From Globisporangium splendens (Eukaryota > Oomycota > Peronosporomycetes > Pythiales > Pythiaceae), in contig VFIW01000033.1 in NCBI GenBank assembly GCA_006386115.1, forward strand, positions 62,001-126,000: a stretch of DNA of 64,000 bases. The letters are read 5' to 3'. The position numbers and the translations under genes are program-made. Shown piece by piece: positions 9,556-20,498 of the stretch (the stretch's first letter is position 1; each line of letters starts with the position of its first letter). Under the pieces are notes generated by a model. It made no database searches. It was given only the letters and a program-made list of their open reading frames with translations, and was not told the DNA's origin.

Positions 9556-12500
9556 TTATAATTCAATGCCCTGCATGGTTAAGCGGCCGTGGATCGGCTC
9601 GGTGGTCTGGTAGTGGGACGCTTGGTGGCTCCGCTGCTGCCGCGCGCGTGGCGGCGGCAGGCTCCGGTGGAAGTTCTGGCGCTCGACCTCCCGGCCTTGG
9701 CGGCGGAGCTGCTGGCCCGTGTGGTACGACTGCGAGAGCAGCGACTGCAGCGTCTGCTGGATCTGCTCCGGCGCTGGGTCTGCGCGGCGCTGGTACATGC
9801 GTCGCTGCCAGCGCTCCTCCATGAGCTCGTTCACCTGCTCGCCAAAGTCCTTGAGCACTGTGCTCTCGGTCAGCGTGATCTCGCGGCGAGGGCGGTCGTC
9901 CGCGAGCACGAGCGCACCGATCACGACGCCGTCGCGCGTCTTGATCGGGATACCCACGACAAAGCGCAAGAAGGGGGCGTCAAATACGAATAAATTAGTG
10001 GAAAGCGCTTCGTCGTGGCGGGCGTCGAGCACCACGACCATGCTGAGGTCGTCCGCGGCGCAGCGCTGCACGATGTGCGCGGCGAGCGAGTTGGACTTGG
10101 AGATCTCGTTGATGTTCGTGCGAAGTACCTGGACCCCGGATGCGGCCTTGATGTACTCGCGCTTGTCGTCGACAAAGCTGATCGACGCCAGCGAGCAGCC
10201 CATGAACTGCGCGGCCTGCATCGCGATCAGATCAAACGCCTGCTCCCTGCCTGAGTCCATGATGTCGTAGTCCATGAGGCGCGTGCGGCGCAACTCGTCG
10301 AGCAGCCGGTTGCGCTGCACCATGGCCGCGCTCATCGTGCTGATCTCCTGGATCTCTTCTCCGATCTCTTCGATGGCTTCGTACTTGGAGTCGTTGAACT
10401 CTTCGATTTCTTCGATCTCGTCGTACGAGAACTCGATGCCGATCTCGGAATCGTGGAACTCGAACCCGTTGTCATCGTCGTCGTCGTCATCTTCGTCGAT
10501 GTGGTTGCCATACTTTTGGTTGTAGTGGACAAACTTGCTGTTGTTGCCATTGCTGCGGGATGGCAAGGCGAAGCTGCGCTTCAGCGTATTGCGCGCATCT
10601 TCATCGTCCGAGTCATCTTCATCCTCGTCTTCCTCGTCAATATCATACACGCGCGAGTCTCGCCCGGAGCTGTCCAGGTGCAAGTCGCCCAGGTCGAGCT
10701 CGAACTCCGAGTCGTGGAAATCTCGGACTGACAGTTCCGAAAAGCGGTTGTCGTCCTTCTCGTCCTCGTCGTGCTGGTCGTACTGGTTGTTGCTATAGTA
10801 GGCAGGGCTCTGGAGGTCAGCAGCGCGAGGCGACGAGTACGCCGGTGCCTTGCTCACTGGATGCATCGATGGCGATGCCATTGCGGCCACATGAGGTGCC
10901 AACAGACCGCTCGAGTCGTACACATCGCTGCTCTTGCTCGCTGTTGCTGGTGATTCGACTCTTTGGATATCAATCTTTGGCGATTCTGGTTGGTACTTTG
11001 GCTGATACTTTGGAGACTCGTGCTGATACTTTGGCGAATGTTGGTATGCCTTTGGCGACTCGGGTTGATACACTGGCTGATGCTTTGGCTCAACGCTCTG
11101 CTTCTGAACCTTTGGCGACTCGGGTTGATACACTGGTTGATGCTTTGGCTCGAAGGCTTGCTTCTGAACCTTTGGCGACTCCGGTTGATACACTGGCTGA
11201 TGCTTTGGCTCAACGCTCTGCTTCTGAACCTTTGGCGACTCTGGTTGATACACTGGCTGATGCTTTGGCTCGAAGGCTTGCTTCTGAACCTTTGGCGACT
11301 CCGGTTGATACACTGGTTGGTGCTTTGGCGGCTCTTGTTGTTGATACAATTCGCTGTCGTGGCTCTGAGGTTGTTCCTTGTGGACCACCTCTTGAGGCTG
11401 CGGCTGTGTCTCAGACTGTCGCTCTGGCTGCTGCTGTTGCTGCTGAACGGCTTGCTGCTTTGGAACTGGTTCAGACAGTGGCTGCTCTGACAGTCGCCCA
11501 GCTTCTGCCTCCGAAAGTCGCGTCGCCTGCTGCTGTTGCTGCTCATACAGCTGCTCCTGGTAGTCGCTGTCTTCCTCTTCCTCGTCAAAGTTCTCTTCAT
11601 CGATGCCAAATGCCATGGACTCCTTGGCCGTGCCCTCATAGTGCATGCCTCCAAGGTCCAAGTCGTACTCCGAGTCATGGAACGCACGAAGTTCGGAGAG
11701 GCGATCAGGCTCCTCCTGCTTCACTTTGCTGCTGCTACTGTTGCTGCGGTAGAAATTGTCGCTATGCACCACGGCGCTCGGCGATGCTGGCGACGACGAG
11801 AACGGAGACGCCAAGGTGGACGGCGGCGTCGACGCAGTGGTCGTGGCCGTCACATTGGACGCCAAGAAGCCTCGCGAGTCGTAGAACTCACTCTCACCGC
11901 TCGAACCTGTTGACTCGGCACGCTGCTTCGCGAGCACCGGCTCCGCCCGTTCTTCTTCCCGACGAGAGTTGTGGCGGCTATTGTGCTCCTCGAGCTGCTC
12001 CTTGTGCAGCAGCACCGGTTGCTGCTGCTGTGGTTCCAGTTGCTCTTCCTGGGGCTCTTGTACCTTATGATGCTCTTGTGTATGTCGCTCATGCTGCTCT
12101 AGCTGCAAATGATGGTGTAGCCGCGTGTCTCGTTCCAGAACCTCGACATCCTCTTCTTCCTCTTCCTCGGGGCCGCTGTCTCCCTGTCTGTGCTGCCGCT
12201 GCGTCGCATCCGATGCACCGTGGAGACACGTTGCACATATCCGGAACGCGACCTTGCCTGCCTTTGCTAACTTGATGTTGTGCATCGACGAGCACTTCGA
12301 ACACGTGACTTCGCCGCATAGTCGACAGTGGTGTTTCCGTCGAAACGACGGGAAGCTCTGTTGGCACACGTTGCAGCACTTGCGGGTCTCGCTCTTCACC
12401 CAGTTGGCCGATGACAGGTATGGCGAGTCGTGCAGGCGCAGCACGAGCAGCGAGTTCTCGAGGTGGCGGTACGAGCACATAAAGTCCGACATCGCACGCC

Positions 12501-13647
12501 TCTTGAGACTCGAGATACCCTGTGGATCGAAGCAGCTCAGCTTCACCACGACCTCCAGCAGACTCTCGCCTGGGACATTGGACTCGACCGGGTACACGAC
12601 GATGCCCGAGAACTGCGCGAACGAGCGCGTCGTGACGGCGAAGCCCGAGCCGGTCGTCGACGCGATGGGCTTGCAGTACCGCGTGACCTGCGGGTCGCCC
12701 ACAGAGTGGCACGCGATGATGCCGATCCGCTGGTCGTCGAATGCTCTGCTACTGTTACTGCTACTGCCACTTGGAGTTTTGTTGCCGCTGCGGATCTTGC
12801 CTCTGCGGATCGTCGCGTACTCGCCGACACAGAACGTCAGACCGCCGTCGTCGGTGGGTGCTGGCGTCGCGGATTTCTTGCCCTTGCGACCGAACTTCTT
12901 GGCCACTGCGTTGCGCGAACTCGGCGCGATGACCTTGGGGCCCTTGAGCGAGTAGTACTTGATCGCGTACTGCTCGACGTCGACGATGGGCGAGCGGTGC
13001 CCGCGCGACGAGCTCAGCGACGAGTTGGACGAGAACGACGACGACAGCGCCGTGTTTTCGCCATTGTTCGCATTGCTGTTGCTGCTGTTGCTGTGAGTCA
13101 AGCTGCCAAACGCCGTGAACACGTCGGCGTGCTGCAGGTTCTCTTCGTGGAGACACGTGAGCAGGTTCTGGAACTTGTCGCGCTTGTCGGTGGCCACGAT
13201 GCGCATGAAGTCGTCGAGCTTGGCGCGCACGCGCGTGATGCCGAGCAGCGTGTAGCTTTGCGGGTTGAGTTGCTGCTGTGGCTCATCTGTGAGCATGGAC
13301 GACACGCGGTCGGCGGCGTCCGGCTTGAGCTCGAAGAGCTGCACCTTGTTGGCGGCAGTGAGGAAGCGCCACTTGTCGAAGCCCGAGAGCGTGTCGACGA
13401 TGAGCGCCGTGGCCGTGGCGCGCGACTCGTCGAGCAGCGCGTCCTGCTGATCCGAGCTGAAGTGGAAGTACGGGTCGTTCGAGAGCGCCGAGTCGGCGTC
13501 CGTGAGCAGGTCGCTCATGGACGAGATCGACGCCGTGGACGCCGACGACGAACTCACGATGCTCGAGTTCGTGCCGCGCGCGCTGTAGTTGCTGTAGTTG
13601 CTCTCCTTGCTCGACTTGGCGCGCCGACTCAGTCCGTAGTGCACCAT
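9556..13647 (-). CDS. START-FYVE-GAF domain protein with internal repeat
   Basis: A single-exon protein of 1363 residues. An N-terminal START-like region (about 70-400) is followed by a FYVE zinc finger at about 425-490 with the RRKHHCR motif and paired cysteines (CCNVC, CRLCG, CSKC, CATC). FYVE fingers bind phosphatidylinositol 3-phosphate on endosomes. The first element reads WVKSE instead of WxxD and RVC reads RIC, so affinity may differ. A long Gln/Glu/Ser-rich middle holds a tandem repeat (about 768-868). A C-terminal GAF-like domain lies at about 1130-1270 (FDLIAMQAAQFMGC to VVIGALVLAD). Domain sets of this kind are characteristic of oomycetes. ATG at 13645-13647 is used, and a GTG two codons upstream is ignored. 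The stop lies 263 bp from the enolase stop, so the two genes converge. The GAF ligand is unknown. Confidence 0.88.
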   Translation of the reverse strand: MVHYGLSRRAKSSKESNYSNYSARGTNSSIVSSSSASTASISSMSDLLTDADSALSNDPYFHFSSDQQDALLDESRATATALIVDTLSGFDKWRFLTAANKVQLFELKPDAADRVSSMLTDEPQQQLNPQSYTLLGITRVRAKLDDFMRIVATDKRDKFQNLLTCLHEENLQHADVFTAFGSLTHSNSSNSNANNGENTALSSSFSSNSSLSSSRGHRSPIVDVEQYAIKYYSLKGPKVIAPSSRNAVAKKFGRKGKKSATPAPTDDGGLTFCVGEYATIRRGKIRSGNKTPSGSSSNSSRAFDDQRIGIIACHSVGDPQVTRYCKPIASTTGSGFAVTTRSFAQFSGIVVYPVESNVPGESLLEVVVKLSCFDPQGISSLKRRAMSDFMCSYRHLENSLLVLRLHDSPYLSSANWVKSETRKCCNVCQQSFPSFRRKHHCRLCGEVTCSKCSSMHNIKLAKAGKVAFRICATCLHGASDATQRQHRQGDSGPEEEEEEDVEVLERDTRLHHHLQLEQHERHTQEHHKVQEPQEEQLEPQQQQPVLLHKEQLEEHNSRHNSRREEERAEPVLAKQRAESTGSSGESEFYDSRGFLASNVTATTTASTPPSTLASPFSSSPASPSAVVHSDNFYRSNSSSSKVKQEEPDRLSELRAFHDSEYDLDLGGMHYEGTAKESMAFGIDEENFDEEEEDSDYQEQLYEQQQQQATRLSEAEAGRLSEQPLSEPVPKQQAVQQQQQQPERQSETQPQPQEVVHKEQPQSHDSELYQQQEPPKHQPVYQPESPKVQKQAFEPKHQPVYQPESPKVQKQSVEPKHQPVYQPESPKVQKQAFEPKHQPVYQPESPKVQKQSVEPKHQPVYQPESPKAYQHSPKYQHESPKYQPKYQPESPKIDIQRVESPATASKSSDVYDSSGLLAPHVAAMASPSMHPVSKAPAYSSPRAADLQSPAYYSNNQYDQHDEDEKDDNRFSELSVRDFHDSEFELDLGDLHLDSSGRDSRVYDIDEEDEDEDDSDDEDARNTLKRSFALPSRSNGNNSKFVHYNQKYGNHIDEDDDDDDDNGFEFHDSEIGIEFSYDEIEEIEEFNDSKYEAIEEIGEEIQEISTMSAAMVQRNRLLDELRRTRLMDYDIMDSGREQAFDLIAMQAAQFMGCSLASISFVDDKREYIKAASGVQVLRTNINEISKSNSLAAHIVQRCAADDLSMVVVLDARHDEALSTNLFVFDAPFLRFVVGIPIKTRDGVVIGALVLADDRPRREITLTESTVLKDFGEQVNELMEERWQRRMYQRRADPAPEQIQQTLQSLLSQSYHTGQQLRRQGREVERQNFHRSLPPPRARQQRSHQASHYQTTEPIHGRLTMQGIEL
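11051..11330. repeat. In-frame 60-bp tandem repeat in the FYVE gene
   Basis: About five copies of a 60-bp unit, exactly in register (copies begin at 11051, 11111, 11171, 11231 and 11291). Each encodes 20 residues of the type KHQPVYQPESPKVQKQ plus AFEP or SVEP. The AFEP and SVEP versions alternate, giving a 120-bp higher-order period, and the last copy is truncated. The neighbouring protein (10970-11050) has degenerate YQPESPK units. The period of 20 codons keeps the frame. Confidence 0.95.
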
Positions 13648-13653
13648 TCTCAC

Positions 13654-13776
13654 GCGAAGAGACTAACGGACGCGACGGTGCTGCTTATGTGCTAAATATG
13701 TCACCTCACGAGCAGACGAGGGGAATGAATGAGTGAATGCCGCCACCTGCTGCTGCTCTCAATAGGCGGTAGACAC

Positions 13777-13807
<31 letters not shown>

Positions 13808-16218
13808 GCACACTTAATAAGGGAAGCACGCGCGTGTGATGGTGGAATGGTACCCGACGCCGTCGCGGTTTAACTGACTGTGGGGAAGACGAGAAAGGCA
13901 AGATGCGAGGTGTACGGACGGTGGATGGGGTGAGGCGGCTCTATGGGGAAACACCACACACAAAAGGTCAGTATACAAACCGCAAGAGAGAGAGAGAGAG
14001 AGAGACGCGCACAGAGCAACCACAATAGACAACAACGACATGGACCGGCTTTGTGTTGCCCGCTGCACAATCCGCAACCGAGCTCTTCGCTACGTGGTGA
14101 CACTAGCCTGCCCCGAAGTGAAGAAACCCTGTCTACCATCGATACTCGCGTGATAGTGGTCGTTCATGATATCGATGAAAAACCTGCTTGAGGTGGGTAT
14201 GGAGTATGCGAGGTGATCATGGAAGCTGTGTGGCCGGTCTCTAGCACGTGAGGGAAAGAGTCGGTACGCGAAGAGGGGTAGGTGAGGGATTCTCCTCCCG
14301 ACAACCAGCACTCCGACATCACATGGTAGCAGGCAAAACGAGCTGGACGATGCGGCGACGTGTTTATGCGCTTTGAGAGGTCCGACCCTGACGCAATGCG
14401 TGTCTGCTCGGAACGTCTCGGCTGTGGGATGCGCATCCATTATGCTCTTGCAGAGGTGTGGCACATTTGGAAGTAGGCAACACTCGGAGGGTCCACCCTC
14501 CGTGCCCGACTGCAACAGGTTGCCAACGCGGGTTGCTCGCCAAATGGACCTCTTGCGAGACAGAGAAGGGAGCGCGCGTGCCCCTCTCCAGGTTGAGATT
14601 TCTCTGCGTTTGCTGCTTTGTGCACTTTGTGCACTTTGATGATCTTTTCCGTCCTGCAAATGTTTCCTGCATGCTGCACGTGCGAGGGCATTTTGCCAAA
14701 GAAGAAAAGTTTACTGCACTTGCAAACGCGTCTTTGTTTACAAGTGTGTTTGTCAGGTTGTTGCAAGTCCAAAAGGCATGTGCGATTGATTCGATTGCTG
14801 TTGTCCTGCAATGTCTCCCCTCAACGAGTCGCAATTGCTTGACTTGGTGTTCTTCTTTGTTGCATGTGGATGACAACAAGAACAAAAAGAGTCGGACCTG
14901 TTGATTGCAAATGGACGTCGCGCATTGTGTTGCTCAAATAGTTGATTCTAGAAAATTGCACATGCAAACTGGACTGTGGATGCGCGTTCGCTTCGGCGCT
15001 TTCCAACATGATCGTGCACGCATATGCGCATGCATGAGTGCTGCGGTGTCTTTGGCGCCTGTTGTTCTGTTGCTCAACATCTCGAGGTGTCCTTCTTTCC
15101 ACATTTGCCGTTTAACCCATTCGAAGCCACACGCGGAACTGCTGCTATCTGGGCACAATAGGCGCTGATTCGGTCATTCAGCACCAGTGTGGCTGATGAC
15201 GCACGCCGCCGCACTTGATGATTATAGAAAGAAAACAAAAAACGCACGGAATGCAGTGTAGACAACAACAAACGTCAGCAACAATGGACGCGAGTGGAGA
15301 TGCGCTTCAAACTTCAATACTGGCATGCGAACCGGAGGAAAAAGGCTGCAACCAATTCACGACAACAACAATCGCCATCATTCTCGCCCACAAACGCCGC
15401 TCAACTTTCTCTTGTGTTGTCCATGTGACGAAAGGAAAAGAAGAGTTCAGTCAGCACCGAAGCACTGTTTTCTTTTTGCACATCTCGGGCAGTTTGTCGC
15501 ATTGGACCATTCCCAGTCCTCAAAGCATCATAAACAAGCAATTATTCAGTTTGATGGGTGGTGTTGATAATAAACATATCGACAAGAGTCACGACGTGCC
15601 TTAGAATGAATTTACGCAGGGATTATGTTTGCGAGAGTATGAGTCATTGGCACAGAGAGTGGCACCTGCAATGTGCAATATCGGGGAAAGGCTCTCTCTC
15701 TCTCGTTAGCTTCGTTCGTTCTCCTTGAAGACCGAGTGCAACGCTTGGCGCATTTCAGACGCGCATCAACTCCCACTTGAAGGCCGTTTGCGCTGAACTC
15801 CTGCGCATGAGTCACCGCCACGTTGCATCATCATCCATTACCAGCTGCTGATGCCAAAGTGATCGCCAAGGACGGCGCTATCAATGCGCAAGGGACGCGT
15901 GCCTTGCACGAGCGCAGCGTCTCGTTCACGCTCTATTACAGTTGAGGACTCGGAGAGGGGTCAATGACGACGGCGCCAACATGCCTAGAGCATGCAGGTA
16001 CTGGATGAAGGTGTCTGCTGGGTACGTTGGTATCAGGCTGCATGGTCTCACATACGATGGGCAGTTGCAACTGCCGTGCAAGGATAGAGCGCCTCGGTTC
16101 AATAACTTGAATCTGCCGGTCATCCATCCCATACGCGCCTTGCTGGGAAGAATAGGGAGAAGCTCTTTGAGTCTTTCCTGCTGAGGTGGGCAGGCTTCTC
16201 TCTCTCTCTCCCTACATC
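13654..16218. other. 2.5-kb intergenic region with microsatellites
   Basis: No gene is supported. It holds a (CA)n microsatellite at about 13770-13804, a (GA)n run at about 13984-14006 and a CT run at about 15689-15703. Open frames of up to 189 codons on the minus strand (14090-14659) have no domain and overlap equally long frames on the other strand. It contains the divergent upstream regions of the FYVE gene and the ARL16-like gene. Confidence 0.5.
13770..13804. repeat. (CA)n microsatellite
   Basis: About 17 uninterrupted CA dinucleotides, 120 bp upstream of the FYVE-gene start. Confidence 0.95.
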
Positions 16219-16946
16219 ATGAAGAACGGGTTGCTGTTGGGACTTGATGGAGTCGGCAAGACGCTGCTGCTCCGCCAACTGACGCTGCATCTGAGCAAGA
16301 ACCACCGCAGCGTGCTCGAGAAACTCGCAGGGCTCGCCTCCCGTGTCTCTGGCGGCGCTGGGGCTCTTCATTCCGGCGGCTTGGTGGATGACCTGAGCGA
16401 GAGCATCACCTCCAACGGAGCACTGCCCCCGTGCAACGCGAGACGCAGCCGACCATCGGAGTCGAACACACGACGCTGAGCGTCGACACGAAGACGTACA
16501 TCGTGTGCGAAGTCGGCGGCCAGCTGCTGCCCATGTGGAAGGCGTACTTTGCAACCTGCGACTTCTGGATCTACGTGCTCGACATCTCCAACCCGGCGCA
16601 GATCGCGGGCTCAGCGATCGAGTTCTTCAACATCATGGCCAACGAGGACATGCGCAAGAAGCCCAAGCTGCTGCTGCTCAACAAGATGGACGAGTACTTC
16701 ACATTGGAGGACACGCTGCTGCGGTCGTACCTGCAGTTGGACCGACTTCTCGCGTCAAACCCCGAGGGCAGTTTGATGCACGTGATCAAGATCAGCGCCG
16801 CCACGGACGAGAACATTGACTCGGTGATCAAATGGCTCAGCCAGCGATGGAGCGCTGGGAGCAGCAGCACACAGCATACGAACACTCACAGCACCTTGAT
16901 TTCAACGCGGTCTGACAGTCGTATTCACCCTGTCGTGCACTCTTAG
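16219..16946 (+). CDS. ARL16: ARL16-like small GTPase, frame break in C5 run
   Basis: An ARF-like GTPase closest in layout to ARL16. Motifs: P-loop GLDGVGKT right at the N-terminus, switch I PTIGVEHTTL, switch II CEVGGQLLPMW, G4 LLNKMD, and helical C-terminus. The N-terminal Gly2 and amphipathic helix of true ARFs are absent, as in ARL16. The P-loop part (from ATG 16219) and the rest (to TAG 16944-16946) are in different frames. The switch lies near 16425-16430 in the run CTGCCCCCGTG. One more C would give a smooth join (ALPPVQRETQPTIGV). Alternatively an intron 16384-16442 (59 nt, GT-AG, phase 0) would also restore the frame but removes about 20 residues. A one-base assembly error is the simplest reading. 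A CT tract lies just before the ATG. It converges on the permease gene 107 bp away. Confidence 0.75.
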
Positions 16947-17053
16947 TTGCTTTGGCGCTAGCCTAATGGTGGCAACCAAAGCTAAAAGATGTGGTGCGAA
17001 CGAGCGTTGTAGGTGTATAATACGTACGAATAACGGTCTGCTTTGACGAGATT

Positions 17054-18672
17054 TCAGTTGCGTTCTCCTACGTGGCAATACGGGTACTGGTCCTCGGTTT
17101 CTCCAGTGGGGAGCGTCGTGTTGGCTGGTTGGAAGAGATGGTACTTGGAGATGTTGCTGCTGATGTTACCCGCGGCAACGACCGTGCAGTACACGCCGAG
17201 AAACGCACTCGTGATGATGATCATGTAGCACATCGTTTTGTCGCACTGGCCCATGAAATGCTCGGTTGAGATCGGATGCACCTTCAGGTAGCACAAGCAC
17301 GGCATGATCATGCACGAGATCGTGATCGCCGTCGACCCGATGAGGCTCAGGATGTCCATGAACGAGCTCTGCAGCATCACCGCGAGAAACGTCTGCAGCG
17401 CGACCATGAACGTTCGAATGAGGCTACTGCAAATGCGATCGCGCGTCGTGAACGTCGCTTCCTCATGCAGAAACGGGCTGCTGTTTCCGCTAGAAGCAGC
17501 CATTGATGTCGTAGCAGCACCTGTGGGGGATCGGTGAGGAAAGTACAGCGTGCTGCTGCTCCCATAGACGAACGCATCTGCGTCCAGGCTCGCGAGCATC
17601 GGTGCGGCTCTCAGGATCGGCTTCCCATCGGTGTGCGTGATCTTAGTCTGTCGCAACATGATCGTCTGCTGCAGCACCTCGATGTCCCCATCTTTGCCGA
17701 GGATCGAGCGCTCCAGGTCGAACAGCGTCGGGTTCAGCAGTACGGGGAACACGATGAGCACGTGGACAAACATGAGCCCCGCAGCGAGTTGGCGCCATTG
17801 GTTCGCAGGTAGCTGGTCCAGAAGTGTCGCTGGCGCCGTGCAGCCGAACTGGTAGTACGTGGTGATGCCGATGAGCAAGTAGATCGACATGATGGACAGC
17901 AGCGTGAGCGACACAAGGTTCGCGAGCCGCGCTGGATCCGTGTGCTGTCGCTGAATCGGCGGGATGATGATCGCGGTGCCCATGGCGAACATGATGGTGC
18001 CAAACGTCTGCACAGCGTGGTTCGTCTCGATTTCGGTCTCTCGTGGCGAGAATTTGAGCTCGTGCATGCTGTAAAAGATGCAAATCACGTCGGTCGCCAC
18101 GGCCACGATGCATCCCAAGTAGCACAACGGCGCCGTTCCTTTCAACATCGGAATGAGCACAATGGGCAGCACGCCGGCCGCCATCAAGATGATCCACTCA
18201 GTGACGCTGTGCACGACGCCCGTGCCTTCAAACATGTACGGCAGCAGGATGCTCCCGCCGAGGATGAGGAACGCGATGGGGCTCAGAAACCACACGCTGG
18301 CTTCCGACAGCAGAATGACGCGACGACCTGTTTCGCCGAACGCAAAGTATCCGAGGTCGCTGAACGTGCGCACCGACATGGGTGCCACCTTCATCGCTTT
18401 GCTCACGGCCACACTGTCGCGTCAGCAAATACAGAGAGAGAGAGAGCCGTCATTTAGCGCTATTCGTCTTTACGTACACAACCAAATGCATATACGGATA
18501 GCTCCACATTCGTTTCACACCTGGCATGGAGATTGCACGCTGAGAGGAAGTAGATCGAGAGCGACGCCAGGAGTGGACCTGCGGCCGCGAACGTCGAGCC
18601 GAAGCTCATGGAGCCCACGCCGAAGGTGGCGCAGAACAACAGCGCCACGCACGCGCGGTCCTCGCCCGTCAT
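17054..18672 (-). CDS. Amino acid/auxin permease (AAAP) family transporter
   Basis: Two exons, 18521-18672 and 17054-18413, joined in phase 2 over a 107-nt intron (GTGTGA...GACAG, with a CT tract and a CTGAC branch-like site), giving 503 residues. Exon 1 carries the first membrane helix (GVGSMSFGSTFAAAGPLLAS), typical of AAAP proteins, where the unwound helix binds substrate. Exon 2 adds about ten more hydrophobic segments, e.g. ILLPYMFEGTG, TIMFAMGTAIIIPPIQ and SIMSIYLLIGITTYYQFGC. A hydrophilic loop of about 90 residues precedes the last three helices. It probably imports neutral amino acids by proton symport in the plasma or vacuolar membrane. The substrate cannot be read from sequence. 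The downstream exon alone has no ATG near its start, which supports the splice. Confidence 0.9.
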
Positions 18673-19662
18673 GCTCGCGTGTGAAGACAGCAGCAGTGGT
18701 TTTCTCTTGCCTTTGGCTCACGAGAATGCGGCGCATGATCACTTGCGCGACCTTTCATGGCAAAGGTGCATTTGTAGGAAATGCTACTTCATGCGTGAAG
18801 TGACACTTTGGAAGGCAGTGCGAACTTAATGAGAGCAGAGAAATATCCGGATATACAGAAGTCGGTTGTGTTGTGCAAGATCAGAATGGTATCCGGAATT
18901 TGTCCGAGTTGGAAGGGTCGGTCCGAATGTTTAACGCTTTGCAAGTCGGTTCGACTTGGATTATCCGGATCCAGATTGAAGACAAAACGTCAGATGGGTG
19001 GTTTGGAAGGCACTCTTCACGACCATTTGCTGCAGTCGGTTGTGTGTGGATTATCCGGACTCCCATGGATATCAACACAAAACACCCAGTCCGATGTGCA
19101 GCAGGACTGTCCACGCTGATATTTCTTTTTGAACGTTGTGGCGTCAGCGCATTCGAAGCAAAGAGAACACGAACGAATTCTCATGAATAGTCGAACTTCG
19201 ACATACAATCTTTCATATGTCGCCCGACCGCGTCAAGTGAAAATCATCAAATTTGACATACTTCATTCAAGTGTAGACACCCATTGAACGCGACCGACCG
19301 CTCCACTTCCGACGTCCAACAACGAACAGCTGTGAAGGAAGTCAGTGGTCCGTATCGACAGTTCCAAAATTCAGCAAATGCACCAGAGTCATTATTCATC
19401 AACGCTAGTAGACCGAGGCTTACTTTTTACGACCGGCCGTCCACAAATGGTCGACTCAACTATACGAAAAGACAGACTTTTCGTCTAGCGCGGACGACCG
19501 TGGGTCGCGGAGAAACGCGCTGCCTTCCATGCTGCTGCAGTGCTGCATTTCCACAACCCAAAGAGCACACAGTTCTCTCTCGTGCTTGGCGCCTACTTAT
19601 CAACTCGCCTGCCGCAAAGCAAACCAAAACGATCTCCAAGAGCTCCAAAGCAAAAAAGCAAC
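18673..19662. other. Intergenic, with degenerate repeat
   Basis: No gene is seen. It includes the upstream region of the permease and a degenerate 84-90 bp tandem repeat at about 18858-19110. The rest has nothing recognisable. Confidence 0.5.
18858..19110. repeat. Degenerate tandem repeat of 84-90 bp, three copies
   Basis: The word gtcggtt recurs at 18861, 18945 and 19035, each time followed within 15-35 nt by an atccgga motif (copies 2 and 3 share tggattatccgga) and, in copies 2 and 3, by a caaaac tail. Identity between copies is modest. Confidence 0.55.
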
Positions 19663-20022
19663 ATGCAGCCGCCATCGACGCCACGAAAGCTCTGCGTCGC
19701 GGTCGCGCCTGTGTCTCCGCTGGCCAAGTGCATGTCCCGCAAGCGCGTTCGCACTTGTGCGCAGCCTGAACACGAAGAAGACGAACTCGCATTCGTCGAC
19801 GTAGAAGCTGTTGACTGTGAAAACGACCTGGAAGAAGCCTACGCTGTCATGACCCCCAGCAAACGTGCGCGTTCGACCGTGAGCGAAGACATCGCGAGCC
19901 TCAAGGTGTCGGCGCGGCAAGTGGAAGCCCAAGTCGCCGAGGCGTGCGTCGCGATGCAGGAGCTGCGTTCGCTCGTCAAACTATTGGCCGCCCAACACCA
20001 AAGTGCCACCACGTGCGCATAA
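19663..20022 (+). CDS. Small coiled-coil protein A
   Basis: 119 residues, intronless. The N-terminal half is basic with Ser/Thr-Pro sites (STPRKLC, SPLAKCMSRKRVR, a possible nuclear signal), the middle is acidic, and the C-terminal 45 residues form a coiled coil (SLKVSARQVEAQVAEACVAM then LRSLVKLLAAQH). The layout and the coiled-coil end match those of the gene at 20499-20867, which lies tail to tail 476 bp away. No known family is recognised. The ATG at 19663 is chosen because the open frame upstream lacks coding character. The function is unknown; dimerisation is the only inference. Confidence 0.65.
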   Translation: MQPPSTPRKLCVAVAPVSPLAKCMSRKRVRTCAQPEHEEDELAFVDVEAVDCENDLEEAYAVMTPSKRARSTVSEDIASLKVSARQVEAQVAEACVAMQELRSLVKLLAAQHQSATTCA

Positions 20023-20498
20023 TCGAGCAGTAGCGCATCGAGAGAAGGAAGGTTGCATGTACAATAGTCGAATAGGAAGGATCTGGTTGTATTTAAATAA
20101 ATCTCTCGTGAACGCGTTTGACAAGCCTGCATGCATGAGTTAGGACGCGTGTGCTTCTGCCACTCATCGCACATGAATAAGGCATACAGTACACTGTGAG
20201 AGTCGAGCTCCTCCATTGGAATGCCAAAGAATTCTCTGTCAGCAATCCACTTTTGGCGGACGTGAATAGTGTCCTTTTTGCCTAGTCGGTCGTCCGAAGA
20301 ACGAAGCAAATCAGATCTGGTCGGCTTCACAAATGGTCGTGGATAAACAATAATCTACGCTTGTGGAATTGATTGTGTGTTTGTATGTGCAAAAGAAAAA
20401 TCGCTCGTCATAAATACATGCACAGCCACTGCAGGCTTCCTCTGTCTGTCTTCCTCGTTGTTAGTGAACAAAACAAAAGTTCCATGCGTGTGCGCCAG
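20023..20498. other. Intergenic, convergent 3' ends
   Basis: This stretch lies between the stops of the two small coiled-coil genes. It is AT-rich with several AATAAA-like words (e.g. aaataaatc near 20094) and no gene. Confidence 0.55.

Noticed and set aside
10560..12275. 571-codon forward frame across the FYVE gene
   Set aside because: It arises from the repetitive Gln/Ser-rich region read on the other strand; no domain, no start context.
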